Shown: positions 46,594-56,622 of the stretch, in pieces
How the letters are laid out: every line of letters begins with the position of its first letter
Position numbering within the stretch: position 1 is the first letter of the stretch
Assembly (NCBI RefSeq): GCF_002869765.1
Contig: NZ_PNOR01000023.1
Coordinates: 8,437 to 72,436, forward strand
DNA length: 64,000 nt
Direction of reading: 5' to 3'
Source: Deinococcus planocerae
GTDB taxonomy: Bacteria; Deinococcota; Deinococci; Deinococcales; Deinococcaceae
The notes under the pieces: generated by a model
What the model saw: only the letters and a program-made list of their open reading frames with translations
Databases searched by the model: none
Told to the model about the DNA's origin: nothing
Made by a program: the position numbers and the translations under genes

Positions 46594-48138
46594 TTACCCC
46601 TTGACGGCACTGTCGGCCCCGGTGTCCACGAAGTAACGCTGGAAGATCACGAAGACGATGATGACGGGAATGGCGCTGAGAACGGCGCCCGCCAGGATCA
46701 GGCCGTAATCGCCCTGCCCGCCGTAGGCCTGCCGGAAGCTGGAGAGGCCCACCGTCAGCGTGAAGTTGGTGTTCTCGCGCAGCAGCACCACCGGCCAGAA
46801 GAAGTCGTTCCACGCCCCCTGGAACTGGGTGATCGCCAGCGCGATGAGGGCCGGGCCCGCCTGCGGCAGCATCACCCGCCAGAAGGTCGTGAAGGGCCCC
46901 GCCCCGTCGATGGAGGCGGACTCCTCCAGCTCGCGCGGCATCCCCTCGAAAAACTGCTTCATCAGGAAGACGCCGCCCGCCGCGACCAGCCCCTGAAGCC
47001 ACAGGCCCCAGAGGTTGAGCAGCCCCAGGTCGCGCAGCAGCACGTAATTGCTCACCAGGTTCACCTGCGCGGGCACCATCTGCACGAACAGCACGCCCAA
47101 GATGAAGATCAGGCCCTTGCCGGGGAAGTTCAGCCGCGCCAGCGCGTACCCGGCCAGCGAGCAGAACACGATGGCCGCCACGACCCGCAGCAGGGCGTAC
47201 AGGAAGGAGTTGCTCACCCAGCGCAGGAAGAGGCTGCGGCCACTCTGCGGGTCGGTCGTCTCGTTAAAGGCCCGGCGGTAGTTGTTGAAGGTGTACCCCA
47301 GGATGCCGGGGGTCACGTTGCGGTAGGCGAACGAGCGGTCGAAATTCTGCCGGTCGCTGGGCGGCAGGGTGCTGCCCACGATGCTCTGCCCGCGCTGCAC
47401 GTCCACCTGAAGCGGCGTGCGCTGGATCACCGGGCCGCGCAGGTAGTAGGTGCCGTTCGCCCGCACGAGTTCGACCAGTTGCGTCTCGCTGAGGTCGAAC
47501 TGGCGCTGCTGAGCCTCGGGGGTGTCGAGCGTGACCCGGACGCGCTGCCCGCCAGGCAGGAGGGCGGTCAGGTCATTGCCCACCTGCGGGCCGATCTTGG
47601 CGCGGACCACCTCGCCCTGCTGCCGGGTCAGGGGCGGGTAGGTGACCGTGACCCGGTAGGAGCGCACCTCGCCCGCCCCGCCCGTCTGCACGGTCCGGAG
47701 CTGCGCGTAGTCTCGCGCCTGGGCCTGCCGGGCGAGCGCGACGAGGCTCTGCGGCTGGTACGGAAAGAGCGAGGCGGCGGGCGGGTCCTGCGGTGCGTCT
47801 GCGGGAGAACGCACCGACACGTCGAAGCTCACCGAGCGGCCCGGCACCAGGCCCCCGTTCCAGCCGTCCGCGCCGCCCTGCACGCCGAGGTTGTACGCGG
47901 TGGAGATGTAGCGCGGGGTGAGCTGCGGGATGATCAAGCGGGGCGGGTACTCGTTGGGGTTGTCCTTGAAGCTGCTGACCGTGCCCAGCAGGAAGGGCCC
48001 GATGAAGAACAGGCTCATCACCAGCATGAACAGGTACAGCCAGCCCGCCCGCGCCCAGCGGCGCCGCGCCAGCCAGCGGTCCTGCTCCTGGGCCGACCCG
48101 AACCGGGCAGGCGGAGACGGAACGGTCGAGGTGGTCAT
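46594..48138 (-). CDS. Carbohydrate ABC permease, MalG-type, with large extracytoplasmic insert
   Basis: A 514-residue permease, against about 280 to 300 for normal MalG. After the first membrane segment (WLYLFMLVMSLFFIGPFLLG) there are about 230 residues of hydrophilic sequence before the second segment near 305. The C-terminal half has the EAA loop SASIDGAGPFTTFWRVMLPQ and five more segments. The insert resembles the role of the MalF P2 loop, which grips the binding protein, but here it is in the MalG partner. ATG 48138 overlaps the MalF-type stop. Confidence 0.88.
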   Translation of the reverse strand: MTTSTVPSPPARFGSAQEQDRWLARRRWARAGWLYLFMLVMSLFFIGPFLLGTVSSFKDNPNEYPPRLIIPQLTPRYISTAYNLGVQGGADGWNGGLVPGRSVSFDVSVRSPADAPQDPPAASLFPYQPQSLVALARQAQARDYAQLRTVQTGGAGEVRSYRVTVTYPPLTRQQGEVVRAKIGPQVGNDLTALLPGGQRVRVTLDTPEAQQRQFDLSETQLVELVRANGTYYLRGPVIQRTPLQVDVQRGQSIVGSTLPPSDRQNFDRSFAYRNVTPGILGYTFNNYRRAFNETTDPQSGRSLFLRWVSNSFLYALLRVVAAIVFCSLAGYALARLNFPGKGLIFILGVLFVQMVPAQVNLVSNYVLLRDLGLLNLWGLWLQGLVAAGGVFLMKQFFEGMPRELEESASIDGAGPFTTFWRVMLPQAGPALIALAITQFQGAWNDFFWPVVLLRENTNFTLTVGLSSFRQAYGGQGDYGLILAGAVLSAIPVIIVFVIFQRYFVDTGADSAVKG

Positions 48139-49232
48139 TGCGCCTCCGGGGCCACGAAGAATCTGCGCTGGAGAAAGACCATCAGCAGGATGATCAGCGC
48201 CAGGATGATCGCCGCCGCCGCCGCCATGTTCACGGGCGCGGCCCCCGACTTGAAGGTGTTGGTGTACACGTAGTAGGCCAGCGTGATCAGCGTCTCCTGG
48301 GGCGCCGCGCTTCCAATCACCGCCACCTGGTCGAACATCTGCATCGTGCCGATCAGGCTGATGGTCACCACGTAAAAGGTCACCGGGCGCAGCATGGGCA
48401 CCGTCACCCGCAGCAGCTTCTGGGCGGGCGTCGCCCCGTCGATGTCGGCGGCCTCGTACAGCGCGGCGGGGATATTCTGGAGTCCCGCCAGGAAGAACAG
48501 CATGAGCGTCGGAATGGTCGTGAAGGTGTTCATGATGACGACCACGAGGAGCGGCATACTCAGCACCCGCACGCCCCCGATGCTCAGCCACGAGTCCGAG
48601 AAGTACTGGAAGTCGTAGGGCTGCACGTCGCGGGCCCCGACGACGCCCAGCACGTTCAGGCCCAGGGTGACGGCCAGGGCGATCAGCGCACTCATCGCCG
48701 CCAGCGCCGGGTCAAACCATTTCGCGGGCAGCCTGCGGGACCGCTCGAACAGCACCTGCGCGACCTGCACGAGGGCCATCACACCCAGGAAGGTCAGGAT
48801 CAGCGGCAGGTACGTCAGCCACTGGGTGATCAGGTAGTTGACCACCCCGCGCCGCTGAAACAGCCACAGGAAGATCAGGGTGATGACCACCGAACTCGTG
48901 ATGCTGGGCATGTACCACGCCGAACGGAAAAAGGACTGACCCTTGATTTTGTTGTTCAGGGCCACGGCCATCAGGAGCGAGCCAATGGTTTGCAGCACCG
49001 TCACCAGGATCGAGAACACCAGCGTATTCGCCAGCGCCCGCTGAAAGAGCGAGTCGCCCAGCACGTCCAGGTACGGTTTGATGCCGATGACCCGGGCGTC
49101 GTTGAACAGGTTGAAGTCGGTGAACGAGTAATAGATCGCCCGGGCGAAGGCGTAGAAGAAGAACACCAGGATGGTGATCAGAAACGGCGCCAGGAACAGG
49201 AGTGCGGTGGCGGTCTGACCTTTTCGGAACAT
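48135..49232 (-). CDS. Carbohydrate ABC permease, MalF-type
   Basis: A 365-residue permease. It has about eight hydrophobic segments, counting two extra ones between TM3 and the core, and the EAA loop AADIDGATPAQKLLRVTVP. Its start has GGGAGG upstream. A perfect 12-bp hairpin lies between it and the binding protein gene. It pairs with the enlarged MalG-type subunit. The ATPase gene is missing from the operon, so a shared MsmK/UgpC-type ATPase elsewhere must energise it. Confidence 0.9.
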   Translation of the reverse strand: MFRKGQTATALLFLAPFLITILVFFFYAFARAIYYSFTDFNLFNDARVIGIKPYLDVLGDSLFQRALANTLVFSILVTVLQTIGSLLMAVALNNKIKGQSFFRSAWYMPSITSSVVITLIFLWLFQRRGVVNYLITQWLTYLPLILTFLGVMALVQVAQVLFERSRRLPAKWFDPALAAMSALIALAVTLGLNVLGVVGARDVQPYDFQYFSDSWLSIGGVRVLSMPLLVVVIMNTFTTIPTLMLFFLAGLQNIPAALYEAADIDGATPAQKLLRVTVPMLRPVTFYVVTISLIGTMQMFDQVAVIGSAAPQETLITLAYYVYTNTFKSGAAPVNMAAAAAIILALIILLMVFLQRRFFVAPEAQ

Positions 49233-49256
49233 GGGGGCCTCCCACCGGAAGGAGAG

Positions 49257-49293
49257 GGGGCCGGGAGAGAAGGTGCGGCGTTCTCCCGGCCCC
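49257..49293 (-). terminator. Intercistronic hairpin between binding protein and permease genes
   Basis: GGGGCCGGGAGA (49257-49268) pairs with TCTCCCGGCCCC (49282-49293). Its place between the binding protein and permease suggests attenuation or RNA stabilisation giving more binding protein than permease. Confidence 0.65.
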
Positions 49294-49308
49294 GCGAGTC
49301 TCAGGGCC

Positions 49309-50526
49309 TTATCGGCTCTGGAGGGTCGCCATGTCCTGCTGCGCCTTTCTCAGCGCGTTGGCGGCACTCTGCTGCCCGCTCAGCGCGGCGGCCAGCGCGG
49401 CGTTGATCGGCTTGGCCCAGTCCGGCCCCTTGGGCCCGAAGGTGTAGGGGGCGACGTTGCCGTCCGACGCGCCCGCGAAGACGGCGGCGGCGTTCTGGGC
49501 CTCGGGGGTGTTGCGCTTGAACAGCGCGTTGTTCGACAGCGCCGTGCGGCTGGGGATGGCGATGCCCTGCTCCAGCACGTACTGCTGCACCTGCGGGCCC
49601 GTCAGGATGTTCAGGACTTTGAGGGCGTTGGCGCGGTTTTTGCTGTTCGCGTTCACGGCCCAGCCTACGGTGTAGATGAAGTTGCCGCGCTTGCCGGTGC
49701 GGTCGGCCTTGGGCATCAGGGCGGTGCCGTACTTCAGGTTGGGGGCGTTGTCCTTGAGGAAGCCGGTGATCCAGTTGCCCTCGATGGCGACGGCGACCTT
49801 GCCGGTGCCCAGGCAGCCGCCCGACCAATCCTGCGAAATCTCGCTGGGCTGGATGCCCACCTTGTCCTTCGTCAGGCCGGTGTACCAGTTGAAGGCCGCC
49901 TGGAACGCCGGGTCGAGCAGGTTGGTCTTGCCGTTCGCGCCGAACTGCTTCCAGCCCGCGCCGATGGCAAAGGCCCCCATGCGCGCGTAGTCGGGCGCGA
50001 GGCAGATGCCGTAGTAGTCGCTGCCCAGCGCCTTTTTGAGGTTGGTCAGCTTGGTGGTCAGGCTGCTCCAGGTGTCGTTGTTGTTGGGATACGCAACCTT
50101 GGCCTCGTCGAAGAGGTCCTTGTTGTAGACCAGCGTCAGGGTGTTGAAATCCTTGGGGATGGCGTAGACCCTGCCGTTCCGGGTGAAGGCGTTGGTCAGG
50201 CTCCTGACGAAGGGGGAGGTGTTGACCTGGCCGGTCAGGGGCAGCACCTTGCCCGTGGCGATGTAGGTGTCGAGCGTCTCCCCGGGCAGGTAGAACAGGT
50301 CGCCCGCCGAGCCGGAGGCCAGCAACGTGGTCAGGCCCTGGTTGTAGTCGCCCTGGAGGGCTTGGTACGTCACGGTGACGCCCCTCAGTTGGGGCCGGAC
50401 GAAGCGGTTGATCATCTCCGGGTAGATGGTGTTGTCCTGCCCCGCGTACCCGTTGATCTTGATGGCGCTCTGGGCGGCGGCGCTGGACGCGAGGACGGCG
50501 AGGCTGACGAGCAGGGCGTGTTTCAT
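49309..50526 (-). CDS. Extracellular solute-binding protein, family 1
   Basis: A 405-residue binding protein. Signal peptide MKHALLVSLAVLASSAAAQ. The mature part has GDLFYLPGETLDTYI, YAIPKDFNTLTLVYNKDLF and VAVAIEGNWITGFL, typical of sugar binding. No lipobox cysteine is present, so it is free or anchored in another way. ATG 50526 overlaps the LacI stop by ATGA. A far longer upstream frame inside lacI is a shadow. Confidence 0.9.
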   Translation of the reverse strand: MKHALLVSLAVLASSAAAQSAIKINGYAGQDNTIYPEMINRFVRPQLRGVTVTYQALQGDYNQGLTTLLASGSAGDLFYLPGETLDTYIATGKVLPLTGQVNTSPFVRSLTNAFTRNGRVYAIPKDFNTLTLVYNKDLFDEAKVAYPNNNDTWSSLTTKLTNLKKALGSDYYGICLAPDYARMGAFAIGAGWKQFGANGKTNLLDPAFQAAFNWYTGLTKDKVGIQPSEISQDWSGGCLGTGKVAVAIEGNWITGFLKDNAPNLKYGTALMPKADRTGKRGNFIYTVGWAVNANSKNRANALKVLNILTGPQVQQYVLEQGIAIPSRTALSNNALFKRNTPEAQNAAAVFAGASDGNVAPYTFGPKGPDWAKPINAALAAALSGQQSAANALRKAQQDMATLQSR

Positions 50527-51521
50527 ACTTCTCCTCCGGAAAGGGGCGCGCGTGCCACGGGGGACACGGTCGCGCCGGGGGTCAGGTGAACGGGGATGAA
50601 TTCGCCACGGGGTGAGAGCCCCGAGATGGCCTCGCTGACGAGTTGGAGAGCGGTCGAAGCGATGAGGGGGATGTTCTGCACCACGGTGGTCAGCCGGATG
50701 TTGAGCGGCACCTCCGGCAGGCCGTCGAAGCCCACCACGGAAACGTCCCCCGGCACGCGGACGCCCAGGTCCTCCAGGGCGGCGATGGCCCCGGTGGCGC
50801 TCTCGTCGCTCTGGGCGAAGAGGCCGGTGAAGCGCGCGCCCTCCTCCCAGGCCCGGCGGACGGCGCGGTAGCCGCCGAGGACGGTGAAGTCGCTGGGCAA
50901 CGACCCCACCCGCGCCCCCGCCCCCCGTGCCGTCCCCACGAAGCCCCGCTCCCGGTCCTGGGCCACCTGGCTGGTTCCCTCGCCGAGGTACATCAGGTCG
51001 CGGTGCCCGGCCTGAAGCAGGTGCCGCGCCGCGAGGGCCCCGCCCTCCTCGTCGTGGGGGGCGACCCAGAAGAAGTCGGGGTGGTGGCCGATCAACACGG
51101 AGGGCACGCCCGCCCGCCGCAGGAAGTCGAGCCGACGGTCCTCGTCCTGCTGCGCGTGCATCACCAGGACCGCCGTGGGCAGGTGGGGCAGGTTCCACAC
51201 CTCGGTCCGCAGCCCCACGAGCTGCACGCCTTGCAGGGCGGTGTGGCTCTCCAGCGCCTCACGGAACAGGACGTAGTACGGGTGGAGCATCGGGTCGTCC
51301 CGGTCCAGCAGCAGCCCCAGCGTCTGCCCCTTGCGCCAGCTCAGGTGCCGGGCGGCGGGGTCGGGGCTGTACCCCATCCGCTGCATGACCTCCTGCACCC
51401 GCTCGCGCGTGCCCGCCGCGACGGTGGTGTGCCCGTTGAGCACGCGGCTCACGGTGCCCTTGCTCACGCCCGCCGCAACGGCGATGTCGTTGATGGTGGG
51501 ACGCGGGAGCAGATCGGTCAT
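50523..51521 (-). CDS. LacI family transcriptional regulator
   Basis: A 332-residue repressor. The helix-turn-helix is TINDIAVAAGVSKGTVSRVLNG at 9-30, followed by the hinge helix and a periplasmic-binding-like sensor domain with VPGDVSVVGFDGLPEV. It is the first gene of the uptake operon. Two palindromic operators lie in its promoter, so it controls its own operon. GAGGTG precedes ATG 51521. The in-frame upstream extension runs through an operator and is rejected. Confidence 0.93.
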   Translation of the reverse strand: MTDLLPRPTINDIAVAAGVSKGTVSRVLNGHTTVAAGTRERVQEVMQRMGYSPDPAARHLSWRKGQTLGLLLDRDDPMLHPYYVLFREALESHTALQGVQLVGLRTEVWNLPHLPTAVLVMHAQQDEDRRLDFLRRAGVPSVLIGHHPDFFWVAPHDEEGGALAARHLLQAGHRDLMYLGEGTSQVAQDRERGFVGTARGAGARVGSLPSDFTVLGGYRAVRRAWEEGARFTGLFAQSDESATGAIAALEDLGVRVPGDVSVVGFDGLPEVPLNIRLTTVVQNIPLIASTALQLVSEAISGLSPRGEFIPVHLTPGATVSPVARAPLSGGEV

Positions 51522-51549
51522 GGAAACACCTCGTCGGGAGTCGGCCTTT

Positions 51550-51565
51550 CTGTAACCGGTTACAG
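51550..51565. promoter_or_regulatory. LacI-type operator, downstream site
   Basis: CTGTAACCGGTTACAG, a perfect 16-bp palindrome between the operon promoter and the lacI start. Confidence 0.8.
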
Positions 51566-51607
51566 ACTCGCCGGACAAGGACACCCAAGGCTGCCCCAGC
51601 GGAGATT

Positions 51608-51623
51608 TTGTAATCGGTTACAA
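51608..51623. promoter_or_regulatory. LacI-type operator overlapping the transcription start
   Basis: TTGTAATCGGTTACAA, palindromic except one central pair, placed directly after the -10 box. Its centre is 58 bp from that of the second operator, about 5.5 helical turns. Confidence 0.8.
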
Positions 51624-51627
51624 GCCC

Positions 51628-51655
51628 ATTCTGCACCTCTGCCCGGAGTTGTCAA
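51628..51655 (-). promoter_or_regulatory. Promoter of the LacI/ABC/glycosidase operon
   Basis: Minus-strand -35 TTGACA (51650-51655), 16-bp spacer, -10 CAGAAT (51628-51633). The predicted start lies inside the adjacent operator. Confidence 0.65.
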
Positions 51656-51710
51656 GGCGTGCTGGTGTGTAGGGGAGCGTGCTGCCTCCGGTCCTCGTCA
51701 GGCACTCCTC

Positions 51711-53969
51711 TCAATCCTTCTGTGGGCCCTCGGCGAGGAGGCGGAAGGCGCCCTCCAGGGTCACCGAACTGTTCTCGCCGACCAAGACCCGGAACTCGCC
51801 CGGCTCCAGCCTGGGGGTTCCCGTCTCGTCGGAGAAGCTCAGGTCGTCTGCCGTCAGGGTAAAGGCCACCTGCCGACAGGCGCCGGGCTCCAGCGCGACC
51901 CGCTCGAATCCTCTCAGCTCCCGGACCGGACGGGTGCGGCTGGCGACCACATCCCGCAGGTAGAGCTGGGCCACCGTCTCGCCCGCCCGCTCGCCCACGT
52001 TCTTCACCGCGACGGTGACGCGGACGGGCTGCCCCAGGGGAACCTCCGGGTCCACCCACAGGTTAGAGAACTCGAAGCGTGTGTAGCTCAGCCCAAAGCC
52101 GAAGGGGAAGAGGGGCGAGTCCCGCTCGTCACTCAGCCGGTAGGCCTGTGGGAAGGTCGCCAGGGGGCGGCCCGTCGGCTTGAAGCTGTAGTGAGCCGGA
52201 AGCTGCCCGGTCTGGCGCGGGAGGCTGACCGGGAGGTGCCCGCTGGGGTTGACCAAGCCGTACAGAATTTCGGCTACGGCCTCACCGCCGCAGACGCCCG
52301 GGTGCCAGGCGAGCAGCACCGCCTCCGAGGCGCGCACGACCCGGGTGAGGACCAACGGGCGGCCAGAGAAGACGACGGTCACGACCCGAACCCCGAGGGC
52401 GTGCAGCGCCTCCAGCATCTCCGGTTGCCCGGCGGGCAGATCCAGGCTGGCGACGCTGTGGTCCTCGCCGCTGCGGGTGGGTGTCTCACCGAGGGCCACG
52501 ATCACGACATCGGTTTGCCGCGCCCAGTCCAGCGCCTCGTCGATGTTGGCGGTGTGCCAGACCTCGTGCGGGCCGGGGTGGACTTTCCGCACGGCCTCCA
52601 GCAGCGTGGGCACGTCCCCCGCCTCGCCGTCGAGGGTCCAGGTGCCGAAGAGTTGCCCGCGCCAGGTGGCCGCCGCCCCGAACACGCCCACCCGGATTCC
52701 GGCCCCCAGCGGCAGGAGGTCGCCCCGGTTCTGGAGGAGGACCGGGCTGCGGCGGGCGAGGTCCAGCGTCGCGGCGCGGTGCTCGGGGGTGAACTGCACC
52801 CGGGCCGCCTCGCCCTCGTCCACGTAGGGCCGCTCGAACAGCCCCAGTCTGAACTTGAGGGTCAGGACGCGCCTCACCGCCTCGTCCAGCCTCTCCGGGG
52901 GCACCCGTCCGGCCCGAATCAGCCCAGGCAGGTGGTCACGGTAAAGACCGCTCACCATGTCCACGTCGTTGCCCGCCAGGAACGCCTGCCGGGCGGCCTC
53001 CTTCCCGTCCCCGGCAACCCCGTGGCGGGTAAGTTCCAGCACGCCCTCCCAGTCGGTGACGAGCACGCCCCCGAAGCCCAGGTCGTCCCGCAGGATGCGG
53101 CGCAGCAGGTCGGGGCTGGCGGCGACGGGCAGGCCGTTCAGGTCGCAAAAGGCGCTCATGACGCTCGCCACGCCCGCCCGCACCGCCGCGCGGAAGGAGG
53201 GGAGGTGGACGTTGTGCAGGGTGTAGGCGCTCACCTCCAGCGTGTTGTAGTCCCGCCCGCCCTCGACCGCGCCGTAGCCGACGAAATGCTTGGCGCAGGC
53301 GGCCACGTGCTCCCCATCGCCGAGGTCGTCCCCTTGGTAACCACGTACGGCGGCCTCGGCGAGACGGGCGGCGAGGTAGGGGTCCTCGCCGAAACTCTCC
53401 GCGATCCGGCCCCAACGTCCGTCGCGCGCAATGTCGAGCATAGGGGTGAAGACCCAGGTGATGCCGTCCGCCCGCGCCTCCCGCGCCGCGACCTCCGCGC
53501 AGCGCCGGACGTGTTCGGGGGACCAACTGGCCGCCTGCCCCAGCGGGATGGGCGCGACCGTCCGGTGCCCGTGGATCACGTCCCGGGCGAACAGCAGGGG
53601 GATGCCCAGGCGCGACTCCTTGACGGCGACCCGTTGCAGCCGGTTCAAGGTGGCGGCCCGCACCCGCTCCTGCCGATCGTTGCCCGCGGTGGCGCTGCTG
53701 GCGACGATGGCGCTCCCCACCCGGCCCAGGCGGATGTCGGCGGCGTCCGCGTCCCCCAGGTTGTGACCCTGGTGGAACTGCCCGACCTTCTCCTCCAGGG
53801 TCATCCGGGCGAGCAGGGCCTCGACCCTCTTCGCCACCGCCGCCCGCGAGGTCCGCCCGTCTGCCCCCGGGTACTCGTCTCGTTCTCCACGTTCTGCCGT
53901 CACCGGGCCATTCTGGTCGAACGGGGCGGGGAACCTCGCGGGCGAGCCCGGTTCCACCGACTGACTCAT
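51711..53969 (-). CDS. bglX: Beta-glucosidase-type glycoside hydrolase, family 3
   Basis: A ~752-residue GH3 enzyme. The (beta/alpha)8 domain has GIPLLFARDVIHGHRT, KHFVGYG and FGGVLVTDWEGV with the nucleophile Asp. The alpha/beta sandwich includes LPLGAGIRVGVFGAAA and a fibronectin-III end with FPFGFGLSYTRFEFS. No clear signal peptide, so it may act in the cytoplasm on imported beta-glucosides. It lies upstream of the LacI operon on the same strand, with the operator gap between, so it has its own promoter. The start is uncertain (ATG 53969 or GTG 53900). Confidence 0.9.
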   Translation of the reverse strand: MSQSVEPGSPARFPAPFDQNGPVTAERGERDEYPGADGRTSRAAVAKRVEALLARMTLEEKVGQFHQGHNLGDADAADIRLGRVGSAIVASSATAGNDRQERVRAATLNRLQRVAVKESRLGIPLLFARDVIHGHRTVAPIPLGQAASWSPEHVRRCAEVAAREARADGITWVFTPMLDIARDGRWGRIAESFGEDPYLAARLAEAAVRGYQGDDLGDGEHVAACAKHFVGYGAVEGGRDYNTLEVSAYTLHNVHLPSFRAAVRAGVASVMSAFCDLNGLPVAASPDLLRRILRDDLGFGGVLVTDWEGVLELTRHGVAGDGKEAARQAFLAGNDVDMVSGLYRDHLPGLIRAGRVPPERLDEAVRRVLTLKFRLGLFERPYVDEGEAARVQFTPEHRAATLDLARRSPVLLQNRGDLLPLGAGIRVGVFGAAATWRGQLFGTWTLDGEAGDVPTLLEAVRKVHPGPHEVWHTANIDEALDWARQTDVVIVALGETPTRSGEDHSVASLDLPAGQPEMLEALHALGVRVVTVVFSGRPLVLTRVVRASEAVLLAWHPGVCGGEAVAEILYGLVNPSGHLPVSLPRQTGQLPAHYSFKPTGRPLATFPQAYRLSDERDSPLFPFGFGLSYTRFEFSNLWVDPEVPLGQPVRVTVAVKNVGERAGETVAQLYLRDVVASRTRPVRELRGFERVALEPGACRQVAFTLTADDLSFSDETGTPRLEPGEFRVLVGENSSVTLEGAFRLLAEGPQKD

Positions 53970-54007
53970 CCCTCGGGGCTGAGCCTTCTTCCCACTCCCG
54001 GCGGCGG

Positions 54008-54013
54008 TAGATT
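54008..54013 (+). promoter_or_regulatory. -10 box, leaderless start of XdhC-like gene
   Basis: TAGATT 8 nt before ATG 54022. Confidence 0.55.
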
Positions 54014-54021
54014 GAAGCCAC

Positions 54022-55164
<1,143 letters not shown>

Positions 55165-55209
55165 CAGCCGGAAAGGTCCCGGACCGCCCGTTTCGCCGCG
55201 GCGCCGCCT

Positions 55210-55215
55210 TATCTT
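55210..55215 (+). promoter_or_regulatory. -10 box, leaderless start of DUF454 gene
   Basis: TATCTT 6 nt before ATG 55222. Confidence 0.55.
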
Positions 55216-55221
55216 GAGAGC

Positions 55222-55617
55222 ATGGCCCGCCGACCCCCGCCTGCGTCACGCCTCGCCCGGCCCCTGTGGGTGGCGCTGGGCTTCGTGCTGACCGGGCTGG
55301 GGGTGCTGGGGCTGATCCTGCCGGGCCTGCCCGGAACGGTCTGGTTCATCCTGGCGGCGGCCTGTTTCGCGCGGGGCAATCCCAAGTGGGAGGCGTGGCT
55401 GCTCTCCCGGCCCGTGATCGGCGAACTCGTGCGCGACTACCGGGCGGGGCGCGGCATGCCGCCCCGGGCGAAGTGGATCGCCTGCACCTGCATCGCCGTG
55501 GCGGTGGGCTTCAGCCTGCCGCGCATCCCGGTGCTCGCCGGTCAGGTCGCGTGGGTGCTCGTGGGCGCGGCGGGCATCCTCTACATCACCCTGCGCGTGC
55601 CGACGCGCCGACCTTGA
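55222..55617 (+). CDS. DUF454 (YbaN) family membrane protein
   Basis: A 131-residue inner-membrane protein. VALGFVLTGLGVLGLILPGLPGT and FARGNPKWEAWLLS, then a second hydrophobic pair near the C-terminus, match YbaN/DUF454. Role unknown. The hydrolase gene begins at TTG within its stop (TTGA). Confidence 0.85.
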   Translation: MARRPPPASRLARPLWVALGFVLTGLGVLGLILPGLPGTVWFILAAACFARGNPKWEAWLLSRPVIGELVRDYRAGRGMPPRAKWIACTCIAVAVGFSLPRIPVLAGQVAWVLVGAAGILYITLRVPTRRP

Positions 55618-56555
55618 GGGGCACGGCCTCCCTGCTGGGACTCGCCGCCGCACTCGGGGCCGGGGCGCTGGCGACCCACGTCCGCATCCGCCGCAGCGCG
55701 GAGCGCTACCCGCCGCGCGGGCGCGTGCTCGACCTCCCCGACGGTCCCACCCACGTCATCGAGGGGGGCGACCCCGCCGCGCCCCCCACCGTCCTGATCC
55801 ACGGGAGCGACGGGGTGGCCCTCGACTGGCCCGTCTCGCCGCTGTGGGGAGCGCTCGGCCCGCGCGCGCGGCTGATCGCCCCCGACCGACCCGGGCACGG
55901 CCACACGCCCGTCCCTGTCGGCTCGCCTGTCACGGTGGAGGTCAACGTGCGGCGGCTCGCCCAACTCCTGGACGCCGTGGACGTGCGCGAGCCCGTCACC
56001 CTACTGGGGCACTCCTATGGGGCGGCGGTCGCGCTCGCCTTCGCCGCCGCGTTTCCGGGGCGGGTGCGCTCCCTCGTGCTGTTCTCGCCCACCGCCTTCC
56101 CCGTGCGCGGCCTGACCCGGCCCCTGGCGTACGTGCCGCTCGTGCCCGGACTGGAGGCGCTGCTGACCCGGGTGCTGTTGCTGCCGCTGGGCCGCCTCGT
56201 CGCCCGGGTGGAGGGGGCGCGCGCCTTCCACCCCCACCCCATCCCGCCCACCTGGCACGCGATGATGCTCGCCTTCTCCCGGCGCCGGGCACAGGTTCAC
56301 GCCCTCGCCTGGGAAAACCGCACCTTCGCCCGCGAACTCACCCGGCTCGTTCCGCACTATCCCCGCCTGTGTGTGCCCACCACGGTCATCGCCGGGGCGC
56401 ACGACCGCCTCACACCTGCTGAGCTCCACGCCGTCCCCCTCGCCCGCGCCCTGCCCCGGGCCACCCTGCGGGTTCTCCACGACGGCGGGCATCAACTCCA
56501 CTGGACCCACCCGGAGGAGATCGCCCGCGCCGTGCTGGACGCTGGCAGAGGCTGA
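55614..56555 (+). CDS. Alpha/beta-hydrolase
   Basis: A 313-residue hydrolase. An N-terminal hydrophobic stretch (LLGLAAALGAGALATHV) may anchor it to the membrane. The oxyanion region is LIHGSDGVALDW, the nucleophile elbow is GHSYGAA (Ser), the acid lies in VIAGAHDRLTP and the His in DGGHQLHW. Coupled by TTGA to the DUF454 gene, so both may act at the envelope. The TTG start is chosen for the overlap. Confidence 0.85.
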   Translation: MRGTASLLGLAAALGAGALATHVRIRRSAERYPPRGRVLDLPDGPTHVIEGGDPAAPPTVLIHGSDGVALDWPVSPLWGALGPRARLIAPDRPGHGHTPVPVGSPVTVEVNVRRLAQLLDAVDVREPVTLLGHSYGAAVALAFAAAFPGRVRSLVLFSPTAFPVRGLTRPLAYVPLVPGLEALLTRVLLLPLGRLVARVEGARAFHPHPIPPTWHAMMLAFSRRRAQVHALAWENRTFARELTRLVPHYPRLCVPTTVIAGAHDRLTPAELHAVPLARALPRATLRVLHDGGHQLHWTHPEEIARAVLDAGRG

Positions 56556-56610
56556 CGGGACGGGCGTTCCCTTCGTCTCCTGCGTTCCTTTGACCCCCTC
56601 CCCCCGGCAC

Positions 56611-56616
56611 TAGACT
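56611..56616 (+). promoter_or_regulatory. -10 box, leaderless start of ferredoxin-type gene
   Basis: TAGACT 6 nt before ATG 56623; TTGACC lies 15 bp further upstream as a possible -35. Confidence 0.6.
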
Positions 56617-56622
56617 CGGCGC

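Noticed and set aside
49309..51198. Extended binding-protein frame starting inside lacI
   Set aside because: The signal peptide at ATG 50526 marks the true start; the extension is a shadow of lacI.
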